From Gonapodya sp. JEL0774 (taxonomy: Eukaryota; Monoblepharomycota; Monoblepharidomycetes; Monoblepharidales; Gonapodyaceae): a stretch of DNA of 11,701 nt. The DNA lies in NCBI GenBank assembly GCA_027604505.1, contig JADIIX010000025.1:188001-199701 (forward strand). The letters run 5' to 3'. Position 1 is the first letter of the stretch. Every line of letters starts with the position of its first letter. Both the position numbers and the translations under genes were made by a program. Below the pieces are notes generated by a model that ran no database searches, was not told where the DNA came from, and saw only the letters and a program-made list of their open reading frames with translations. This document shows positions 1-8,680 of this stretch, piece after piece.

Positions 1-3000
1 TGCGCCTGCTTCTGCAGCTTGTGCTCGAACACTGTGTGAGTTCGCGCAAGCTCCTTTTCCTGAAGCCAGAGATTCCGCCATTTCGTTTCATCCGCTTCTG
101 TCGAAGCCTTCTGCAGCACTTCCACAAGGGATTTCCCCGACTGAACCCGAATAATGAGCGCGACTTTTCGCTTTGCATCGAGCCACAGTTTACTCATATA
201 CTTTTCGTGTTCTGGGGTTGAGAGCGTGAGAGCAGGTTGTGTTGGTGTCCCAAACGTCGACTCACCGTCAACCGCGGGGGCAAAACGATTCACCAACTGC
301 AGACTTATAGTGCCCTTCCCAGTATCAACTTCCGAAACGGTCGCTGCGGGTCCCAGCTCATGAAGAACTATGGCCAACGGATCGTCGGATTTTGGCGCCA
401 CGTCGCCAATGTAATCCGCAAGGGTGCGTTGGATTTGGAAGATCTCACGAGGCGAAATGTAAATGACGGGCTATGATTCAAAAGGGATAGTCAAAGTTTT
501 GCGTAATTCCCTAGCAAAGAGACTGGAACACAGTACAAACCTTGTGGGTGGTAGCTAAGTCCCGATACTCATCAATTTTGTAGTGATCCTCAGCCGAGCT
601 TACAATGCAAGCTGACAAAAGCGTGTTTTAAAACAAATAAAATTTCAATGTTACAGCATAAAGTTACACATACCTGCTCCAAAAAATGCCGCAAATCTCC
701 CTGTTGATGTCCGGATGTAATCATTGAGAGGTAGGAGCCATGGGTTGTCGTCACCCACAAGGCGCCCAGTGGACATCATGTGCAGGAGCTTAGCGATTTC
801 GGCTAAATTTTTACGTTGATTGGGATCTACCACCCCTTCCACAACGTCGAACGCTTCCGGAGCACTGACAAGTTCACAATGAAAAAATGTCCCGGAACAC
901 ATAAAAGCTCCAGGAACGCGACAACAACACACCAGATTGCAGGATTCATGTATCTGTAATACAATAGGTTTCCAATAATCTTGGTAATCTCTTGATGTGT
1001 GCCGAATTTTTTCTCGAGGGCGTCCTTGAGCTCTTTGGCAATGAACCGAATGCCAAATGGTATACTGTCAAGGGACGCAACGATCGCATCCAAGAACCTC
1101 TGTGTAAGTTCTTTGAGTTTTTGCAGGTCTGCAAGTCCATCAAACGAGCACATTTGCCTTTGCTTGACATCGCCATAAACGGAACATCCCACTCACGCTT
1201 TACATAAACCTCTCTAGTCTCCTCATCTTTAAGCGCCTCTTTTGCCGTTGCATTGTAGTTCCTCCTCGATTTCTCCCCTGTCCTTGACTCTTCTTCCTGA
1301 ATGAGAGCCCGGAAGATTCCCACCGGATCCGTCTCGAGATCCAAATGCGTGGTGCCTAGAATATCCTGTATCAGAGGGCGGAGAAGGTCTCCAAGAAATT
1401 GACGTTCTTTGGCACCTCTGATTGAATGGTGATGAGCAGTTGGAGGTGACATTTTCCTAAGGTGGAAGTCAACTTACCGAGTGTAGTGAAGAATGAGCTT
1501 CACGAAGAAAGGATTCACTTTCCAGTACTCCTCGGGAGATGAAATGTCGTCCACTTCGTACTTGATCGAGAGCTACACACAGTCAAAGGAAAATTTGAGG
1601 TTTTGACTTCAGGTTCTTGACTTCCGGTTCCACCCCATATGCAAACGCAACTGACCTTGATCAAATTGAGCAACATGTACTCCTCTCTTTCATTTTGCGC
1701 GTACCCATATAGTGCCATAACGGTTCCCTCCAAAAAGGCATTGAAGCTTGCCCCTTGCGTCTTGTTGAGAACCATCATCAGTCTTGCCAAATACTCTGGG
1801 TGCGTCTGTAGAAGGTAAAACAGATTTCCATAAAGCGCGACTTTTGCTCTAGCTTCCTTATCGCCGTTTTTGCTCGAGAACAAGTTCTCCCGACTAGCCA
1901 GCAGTTTTCCTTGTGAATCAGACAATGTCTTGACTGCACGTCGGTTCCGGCGGGCAACCAAATCGTCCAGAGAGATTCTGTTGCGTACAAGAAGGGAGAT
2001 CTTGACATCTAGATCAGTGACGTCTGACTCGAGGTGGGCGTTCTCGCGTATACGGTGGATAATAAGCTGGCGGAGACGTTCGAGTTCTGCGTTGCAAGGA
2101 AACGGATGTGCGTTACGGTATAAATGAGCAGGACGGAGACAAAAAGGAGAGAATTTTGGGCGATGCGAGACATTATAGGTGCGATGTGAGTCCCAATCTT
2201 ACGTGAGGATTGCTAAATTTCTTACCAAGCTCCTCGTCAAAGTCCATGCTTGTATCATCAACCATACTCGCAAATGTATGCAAGGTTTCCACGGTAGGAT
2301 TGTCGAGATTCTCTTGAGACGTCATATCAGTTTTTCATATCTCAGAAAGTGCCATACAAATGCAACAACTCACTCAGCCCAAGGTAAGCCTTCCTCGCCC
2401 TCTTACCTCTCCACCAACTTTGTACCGCCACTGCTTCCTTGCTATACCTACCCAGCCGCTCCAACCGTTCCATATATCTCTTTCTTTCTTTTCTCCCTCT
2501 TTGAACAGCTTGCACTGTGGCAATCTTGTCTTCATTGGCCAAGAACCACAACTGCCTCTCACGTTCAGCACGAAGACGGGCCCGTTCAGCAGATTCACGG
2601 CGCTCTCGTTCCCGAAGGAGCGCTTCTTGTTCAAGACGCAGTCGCTCGTTCTCGATGCGGAGGGCTTCTAGCTCTCTTTGGCGCTGCTCTTCGATTCGAC
2701 GACGCTCCTCTTCTTCTCTCCTCTTCTTCTCGTCTCTCGCTGCTTTAGCGTGCTTCCGTCCCTTCCATCCTCTGACCCCGGCCTGGACCTTCACAATGTT
2801 CTTTTCATTTTCGGAGAACCACCTTTGCCGCTTCTGCTCTTCAGTTTCAACAGGCGCTTGTGTTGACAGTTCCCGAGCTAGAGAGGATTCAAGTGTGCCG
2901 AACGACGGCAAAGGAACGGAGTTGGACGCAATTGCGGTCGTAGTTTCGGAGAGCTCCGCAGCTAAACATCAAGGATAGCAATACGTCCAGGAGCAGCCGC

Positions 3001-4454
3001 AAGGAACAGGAGAAAGTTATATTTGACAGTGAATTTCAAAGGATAACAATGGTTTCGCAGCGAAGTACAGAGAACCGACCGGTGAACTGCAACTGTCCGA
3101 CCAAATTTTTGATCCGAGGTGCAACACCACGTTTGGCAAGTAGATGACTGAGCAATATTCATAAGAGCAATAGGAGGGGAAGAGGCAATAGTTAAGAACT
3201 AGAAGAGAAAGGGGGAAACGGTGACAGTGACATCCGGAAATACCTGAGAGCGTGGATGCAGTAAATGACTTTTGGAAAGTTTTTGAGATCGTACAGGTCT
3301 GTGAGCTCGAAGATAAAAATCTGAGGAGAGGCGTTGAGCACATTCACACACAGATCACTTTTCACCGCTCTTTCTCTCACAAGCACGTACCTCGGGTAGC
3401 CCTAACCTCCGCACTGCCGCAAAAAAGAAGTTGACGTTGTCCGAATGCTTAAAATGCAATCTGCTCGTGTCCTCGTAAATTCTTCCCACTACCTCAGGCG
3501 CCAGACGGCGGGCCAGGTGGGCCAAGTGAATACCATTCCTGAGAGACTGAGCAAGGTCAATCGTGGGGGGGAGGGCGGAGGTGTTTGCGGGGAGGAGGGA
3601 CTCAAGCCAACTGCATGATGCGAAGGGTTTCATGGTCAGTATGCGTGACTACTTCAGGGCACGCGTTTTGGTGACACTTTATTCATGAACCAGTGGCATA
3701 CTGAACACAAGGATCCGCCAGTCTTTTGCCCTTGTTGCCCGTGTTCCAACGGCCCCAATACTAGAAGCAACCCAATAATACTCACTCCTTCGCCTCTCCA
3801 ATGTGACAGAGATACTCATACGCCTGCAGGTGCTCTCTCTCTACGTCCATCCACGTACCCCCTTTGGCACCGCCGAGCGCAATCGCTGCAGGCGAAACCG
3901 GCAACGTGCCACCGTCCGGAAGCGACAGAGCCGGGATTGAAGCAGTAAGGGAATTGGAAGAGGGATTTTCGTGTTTCCGAAGGCGAACACGGTCATGAAG
4001 TCCTGCGTGGAAGGAACGTAAACGAACTTGTCAACATTCCAAACGATCACATCTTGGCGTGCTTTCTCCCGTTTGCGCGTTTGCGAAATATTGTTCCTCT
4101 TTGGATATAATTTTGCTCCGAGTCCCAATGAAAGTGTATTGAAATTGGAGGAGTGCTCAATTTGCGGAGTAAAATAATGGCAGTGATTGCCCCCTTCTGC
4201 CAGATGCTATCTCCCATGCAAAACCAAAAAGAATACACACCCATGACCTCATTTGCATCGTCTGACTGAATGGCGACACGTGGGGACACAGTCTCAGTAG
4301 AGTGTAGACCCCCTGACGACTCTGTTCTCCTTGAAAAGAGTCTGGCCCCCTCAGAGCCAGGTTTTGTGGGAGATGCGTGGCCCATGTCCGAGTTTGTGGA
4401 TGGGAGAGGCGGAATCATGGGCATCGATATAGGTGTGAGAGATGAGCGCGACAT
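1..4454 (-). CDS. IQG1: IQGAP-family Ras GTPase-activating-like protein (Iqg1/Rng2 type), 3' end beyond the window
   Basis: Cytokinesis scaffold that, in this family, binds actin, calmodulin/myosin light chain and Rho-type GTPases at the contractile ring. Exons joined by eye (descending): 4454-4241, 4002-3786, 3610-3391, 3320-3244, 3147-3080, 2961-2374, 2312-2226, 2086-1656, 1572-1478, 1417-1204, 1162-933, 864-674, 611-541, 470-1. All junctions keep phase, giving about 1057 residues. Order: Ser/Pro-rich N-terminus (about 1-75); CH domain about 128-262 (LQAYEYLCHIGEAKDWLE, LHFKHSDNVNFFF, FPKVIYCIHALSHLL); IQ motifs near 321-340, 411-430 and 442-460; Arg/Glu-rich helix 338-400; RasGAP-related domain about 575-880, with EREEYMLLNLI and the hallmark LLYYRYMNPAI; RasGAP_C starting near 990 (KLWLDAKRKVALIIRVQ). 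Fungal homologues are usually 1400-1700 residues, so the C-terminus is missing. The domain call is very secure. The first exon and the 1163-1203 junction are the least certain; the start ATG at 4454 is the first good Met of an open first exon. Confidence 0.93.
4241..4454 (-). other. Predicted first coding exon of the IQGAP gene (disordered N-terminus)
   Basis: An open Ser/Pro/Met-rich stretch starting MSRSSLTPISMPMIPPL and ending ...DDANEVMG at a GTGTGT donor (4240). The next supported exon starts at 4002 after the acceptor ccacgcag. That exon reads LHDRVRLRKHE and leads without a stop into WMDVEREHLQAYEYLCH. Donor phase 1 fits that acceptor. In the exon at 4002-3786 the only in-frame Met is residue 123 (3850), too close to the CH domain, so an upstream coding exon is needed. 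The open frame also continues upstream of 4454, so the true start may lie further upstream, and the 238-nt intron could hide a small exon. The composition fits a disordered N-terminal extension, but no conserved motif proves it. Confidence 0.45.
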
Positions 4455-6389
4455 TTCCGGCAAAAGTGACGTTTTGAATACTTGGACGTTTCGCTCGTGC
4501 AGCAGCGTTAGCGGCCAAGCAATGTGAAATAGGATTTTGTTTACGATGGTGAGGATTCAGTGTTTGCTTGTAACTCGTGGGATGTGAGAAGAGGTCGCGT
4601 TGGGTCTGGGAAACGGCAAATCAGAAATTGATCAGCGGCACTCATCACTGCCGCAGCTGTAATACTTCAATAATTTTGAAACAATTTTCTTATGTATTTG
4701 TATCTAGAATTGTGTTGCGGCATAACTCGTTTTGCAAGGAACACAGAAGCTTTGAGGTGAAGGACAAGAGTTGTTCACTCATTTTGCTACACCTCCTCAC
4801 CAATTCTTGACAGGTTTTGGTCGCTACATTTGTACCTCCGCGAAGATCGTGTCTTGACGATACAACAAAGGTGGCGAGATCACCGTGCACCATTACTTAT
4901 AAGCCATTTTTGTTTTCCCCAACGGCTGTTTGCATTCGACCGACGGAGTGGTCAATCGTACCAATTGGCGTGTATATCTTCATCATCTACCGAATCCCGG
5001 GGCAGAGGTTCATTGTGAACCCCCAATCGGACCTTCAAACCTGCTTTCTGAGGTGGGTTTCCCAAACGGCCTCTTTCTCATCTGGATTCAACATTCATAG
5101 AGACGAATGCTTGGGCCGCCGACAACCCCGCTGACGCGAAATATCCGCTGAACCTTTGTGTGGAGCCGGCAACGCATGTCGCAAACTGGAATTCCTCGAT
5201 ACTGAGGGGACTTGTTGGAGATGCTACGCTAATAGAGCGGATACCTTGCATCTGAGGATCTCCCCAAAAACGTCTTGTCGTGTTTCTTCGTGATTGAATG
5301 CTGACACTTTTGTCCGTGGCAATTTTCCACACAAGACATCACACGCGGGGGAACGAATTCCGCTCAAGACTCTACACCCAATTGAACACGACCTCCCACG
5401 CTTGGTGAGTTTCTGCGGCTCCTTTGAATCCAATCAAATCGTTTTCCTTGGACACAAGTGTCAGACGCAACAGTGGTGATGTTAAAAGTACAAAAGTTTC
5501 AAGACGGAAATGAGTTACTCTGTGATTATAAAATTACATGCACTACCAACTGAGCTAGTTGCGACGCTGGATGTCTGTGGTTGAACCGTGATCAATAGCT
5601 AATACGTCGTAACCACGTTGACCTTCATTTCTAACCCGACTTTTCCTTCCACCGCCAGAACCACCACAACCTGAAAAATCGGTGCGTACATCTCCATTAC
5701 ATACTGGAACGATCGTGCGTCTCACGTTCGGACACATTGAATGTAAGTATTTCTCCTGTCATTCTGCCCCGTGAAATGTTTGCTGGATCACGATGATGAC
5801 AAACACACGAAATGCCAGTTCTGCTACTGAGCCTACGGGCGATGTTGAGAAATCGTACGCAAATTGTCTGAATTCTGCTGTCTTGGTTCTTTAATTGTAT
5901 TTGTTGTGCGCGAACAAGGTCGCATCTTACTGCAGGGTGTATTTCTGACGTACCTTGCATCTCCACTAGACGGCCGCAGTGTTTGAACACACGTCATCAC
6001 CAATTTTCTGATTGATATGCTTGGTAAGTTCGACATCTCATGCACTCTCAACATACAATGGGCCTGCGGCAATCGCACCTCAAATCAAGAAATCTGACTC
6101 TGATGATTAAAAATAGTTATATCCGTGTTTCACATGAATATCCCTTCCGGGTTGTGATTTGACGCTATTTCCCGAATCTGATTTCAGTCTGTTTTTGTGA
6201 CACGGGCACGTTTGTCGCATGCAGCACCCGGAAGCAGTTTTGTGTTGGCACTTTTGGAAACTGATCGACATTCATTATCCTTCAGGTCTCGTTTGACCTC
6301 GCATCCCTTCTTGTCTCACCATCACAGGACACTCACTGAGTTTATGATACTAAATGGGCAAGCCCGTTTGCGTCAGGTTTGACTCCACC
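4455..6389. other. Long stretch without a recognisable gene
   Basis: Both strands were read for family motifs and for splice-compatible exons. Only short open frames occur; the best are 4817-5134 plus (105 codons) and 5078-5332 and 5697-5990 minus. None shows a motif I recognise. The part next to 4454 should contain the promoter and 5' untranslated region of the minus-strand IQGAP gene. Base composition does not obviously differ from the flanks, and there are no long terminal repeats, terminal inverted repeats or target-site duplications that I can see. The one distinctive element is the tRNA-like half at 5519-5564. Confidence 0.5.
5519..5564 (-). other. tRNA-like 5' half with a polymerase III A box (probable relic)
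   Basis: Read on the minus strand, the sequence has a 7-nt acceptor-like strand TCGCAAC, then TA at tRNA positions 8-9. An A box TAGCTCAGTTGG follows, matching the consensus TRGCNNAGYNGG exactly. The D stem is GCTC against GTGC, with one T-T mismatch. Next comes a hairpin TGTAAT / ATCACA with one A-C mismatch where the anticodon arm would lie. No T arm (GGTTCRANNCC) and no matching acceptor 3' strand follow at normal spacing. It therefore looks like a truncated or decayed tRNA gene, or the head of a tRNA-derived element, not a working tRNA. Chance similarity cannot be excluded. Confidence 0.35.
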
Positions 6390-6513
6390 ATGGCTTCAAT
6401 CCATGGGAAAGTCTTTTCTGTTCTTTCGATCTTGTCCACTTATCACGGTGGCACGCCTTGTCTGTTGGGAAGCTTCCAAACCTGACGTTGAATCCGCCGC
6501 CTTTTCTCCGCAG

Positions 6514-6948
6514 CGTCACTTGTAATTCCTTTATTGGAAGTCCACCTGCTCATACTAGTCTGCCGCGACTCCCTCCCCATGAGTTGCTAACGCAGGATTC
6601 CCGAGCCGAAGAGTGTTACGATCCTTTAATAGAACCAAACCACTTCCTTTTGTGGTGGTGAGGTGTCAGGGGGGTTGGACATTTGGATGCATTTTTCATT
6701 TGATGATGAGTACCTTTTGGGCCTAGTTTTGTGAATGAATTTTCTTTTGTTTGCACCAATGACAACCGAGTCCTTGTCTACATGTTCCATGAGACAAGCA
6801 CAAAGGGACGCAATGGAATGGTCAGTATGTCAGTCTTTCACTTTTGCATAATCCTTTCTAGAAGAACTCAACGGAACAGGATTATGGTGTTACCCTCACT
6901 GGAACGGGAAGCACGGAACGGAAAGTAGTCAAGAAGAACTGGATCTAA
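6514..6948 (+). CDS. Candidate unrecognised gene, last three exons only
   Basis: No family recognised. Three open segments join in phase. The first ends at 6657 (...YDPLIEPNHFLLW) before a GTGAGG donor. The second is 6727-6820, after acceptor gggcctag (VNEFSFVCTNDNRVLVYMFH...). The third is 6862-6948, after a 41-nt intron (6821-6861, GTCAGT...TTTCTAG), reading KNSTEQDYGVTLTGTG and ending VVKKNWI then TAA. Intron lengths of 69 and 41 nt match those of the firm genes here. The left limit is drawn at an acceptor-like ccgcag just before 6514. An ATG in a strong CCACCATGG context at 6390 might be its start, but I could not connect it in phase. No transmembrane segment or catalytic motif is visible. 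Chance open reading is a real alternative. Confidence 0.2.
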
Positions 6949-7126
6949 ATATATGATGCAGCTGGCAACGGTTCAAACCAATGTTATGTCCTGTGTTTAG
7001 AGTGTGCATTTGAGAACGTAATGGATCAAAATATTCTTCAATACCCCCACGAGGAGTGTCAGAGCACATCAGCATAAGCTGGTGGTGGCAGTCTCCGAAC
7101 CAGGAATGCATGTGGCTGGGCACCGT
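6949..7126. other. Spacer downstream of the metaxin gene
   Basis: About 180 bases between the candidate plus-strand gene tail and the metaxin stop codon, so a convergent 3' spacer if both genes are real. No AATAAA signal for the minus strand and no other feature was seen. Confidence 0.3.
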
Positions 7127-8292
7127 CTAAGGAACTTCTCGTGTCACTTGAACATACATTCTCTTACATAGCGATACGACCTCGCTCCCGCCAGCCGCTA
7201 CTTTCGTAAAACCCGTATCTGGTGTTTTTATGGAAAGTGCATGGTGGAGGTAGGCGAAAATTGTTGCGTCGAGGAGCGATGGGGGCAAATCGGGTGGACG
7301 AGCGGTGATGTGTGTTGAGATGGAGACTAGTGCGATACGGGCAGAAGTAAGGAGCTAAAAACAAAAGATGAAAGCATAAAAGAGGCTGTGTCTCGAAAAG
7401 GCCCCACCAAACGACAGCGTCGTTACCAACACACCTCATCTTTTCGTGTAATTGGTTGCCTCGCGGCAACCCACCGCTGGGCTTTCGATTGCTCCATCCA
7501 CCCTAAGATCATTGAGAGTGGACTCGGAAAATGTGAATCATACCACGGTTGCGTGATGTGGTTGAAGTTTGGAGGGGACAGGAGGAAATGGTAAAGCTGA
7601 ACAAGATTGATGCCAAGGGACCAAGGTCTGAAATGAGTGCAGCGGGATCTCGAAGGTTACTCAGTTTTCTAAAATAACACTCACAAAAGCGGCGCGAAGG
7701 CGTAGGTTGGCTAGGGCGATGAATGCGAGCTCATCCGACGTAGTTTGCCGGTACGCCTGAAAGTTTCGAAGAAACACGTTGATGGGCCATAGGCGATCCA
7801 ACAGTACATGAGCATTTGCGGAATCTACACACTCCCAGAGATTGGTGCTTGCCTTCGAACTAATCTCATCGACAACTTCGCTTCCAGATAGTAACCGCCC
7901 ATCTGCAGTGACCAATACCGGTAATCGGCTGTTGGGAGACATATCTGAGTTGATGGTATGTCGGACAACATGTGGGTATGAGGTGAGCTTTGCGTACGCC
8001 TTGATGATGGTTGAAAAATGTTCCAGCTTCGCGCGGAGCGATTTTCGGCATCTGATCGAAATCTCACTTGTACAATCAAGCAGTCCACGTCGAAGCTCAA
8101 GCCATCTGTGGCACCCTTTGCTGGTGGGTGCAGAAAGAGCTCCGCGACTCCATCTCGAGTATTGGGAACAGGTGGCGGATCGTACTGTGCAGGAGCAATA
8201 TGGATGGGAAATCGATCCGTGAAAGAACGCCAGACGTCCGTCAGAGGCGTGAGAACACGGTGTACAGTTTCAACCGCCGGATTCAGATTCAT
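7127..8292 (-). CDS. Metaxin-family protein (Sam35/Sam37-like), mitochondrial outer-membrane sorting and assembly complex
   Basis: Metaxins are cytosol-facing, glutathione-transferase-like subunits of the SAM complex that help insert beta-barrel proteins into the mitochondrial outer membrane. Exons joined by eye (descending): 8292-8068, 7999-7685, 7596-7435, 7354-7127, with introns of 68, 88 and 80 nt, all phase 0, giving 309 residues (animal metaxins are roughly 260-320). Evidence: N-terminal thioredoxin-like fold signature FDVDCLIVQAYAKL then MSPNSRLPVLV and DGRLLSGSEVVDEI (residues about 67-120). The middle segment ITQPWYDSHFPSPLSMIL fits the metaxin 'PWY..PFPLS.IL' block. Near the C-terminus LPPSLLDATIFAYLHHAL fits the helical 'P..LDA..F.YL' signature, followed by VVSLCKRM. 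The start is the first ATG in the open first exon; the frame stays open further upstream. No clear C-terminal membrane anchor is visible. I cannot decide between metaxin-1/Sam37 and metaxin-2/Sam35; the NSDMSP spacing leans to metaxin-2. Confidence 0.8.
7454..7471. repeat. Short inverted repeat in metaxin exon 3
   Basis: Arms GGTTGCC and GGCAACC with a 4-nt TCGC loop, 19-36 bases upstream of the exon 3 donor on the gene's strand. It could form a small stable hairpin in the pre-mRNA; it may equally be chance. Confidence 0.4.
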
Positions 8293-8680
8293 GAGTGTTC
8301 GTTCATGGTGGTTTACGCAAAATAATCTATCCCACCACACAACCCAAACTCAATCACCACCAAACGACCATTCTTCTGAGAGATTAGAGACTGCCCTTGT
8401 GCTCGCACTGTCAAGTAACAATTCACACGGCAATTTTTCGAATTTTCTTACAATCTGACCCAAGTGCGGTTTCTGATCACAAAGTAGAAATATTTGATGA
8501 CTGAAATCGAACACTGCAATCTCGATTCTTAAAGCTACTGCTGGTGTATGATGGCGGTAATTCAAAATATAACAGGTCTCGCATGGCCAAAAACAAAAAT
8601 TCGCTCTGTTCTTTAGTTCTGAACCACAGGCTCGTCCCAGCCAAAAGCCCGATCGACCCACCCATCTCCATCCACTGCTT
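8293..8680. promoter_or_regulatory. Divergent promoter region between the metaxin and TRM13 genes
   Basis: The two start codons face away from each other across 388 bases, so both 5' untranslated regions and core promoters must lie here unless there are upstream non-coding exons. I see no convincing TATA box at a usual distance from either start. The region may contain non-coding first exons; individual elements cannot be assigned from sequence alone. Confidence 0.55.

Noticed and set aside
399-470. Prokaryotic or viral origin of the window
   Set aside because: All three firm genes are eukaryotic families interrupted by GT-AG introns; no phage, plasmid or transposase sequence was seen.
651-673. 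Extension of the IQGAP exon at 864-674 into GMCNFML-stop
   Set aside because: GTATGT is a good donor, and splicing to 611 gives AEDHYKIDEYRDL, which fits the family's 'HFNVDEYSDL' block.
2179-2748. Long plus-strand open frame (189 codons)
   Set aside because: It lies antisense to the Arg/Glu-rich IQ exon of the IQGAP gene. Its Ser/Leu/Arg-rich composition is the reverse-strand shadow of that low-complexity coding sequence.
2517-2978. Plus-strand open frame of 153 codons, Arg/Ser-rich
   Set aside because: Same cause: antisense of GAG/CGA-rich codons. The minus strand carries clear IQ motifs and the PSFG linker motif.
4817-5134. Plus-strand open frame of 105 codons
   Set aside because: No family motif, no convincing splice partners, and length expected by chance in 2 kb of non-coding DNA at this base composition.
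5078-5332. Minus-strand open frame with plausible amino-acid composition (84 codons)
   Set aside because: No recognised motif; an acceptor-like site precedes MQGIRSISV, but no partner exon in phase was found on either side. Left as unsupported.
5558-5625. Permuted tRNA gene using GGTTCAACC and GTTACGAC upstream of the A box
   Set aside because: The acceptor strands pair with one mismatch, but no 5-bp T stem forms at the required position, so a complete permuted tRNA cannot be folded.
7661-7684. Metaxin exon 2 ending in VSVILEN-stop, or splicing to the first AG at about 7629
   Set aside because: GTGAGT donor at 7684 joined to the acceptor before 7596 restores the PWYDSHFPSPLSMIL block in phase 0; the earlier AG gives the wrong frame.
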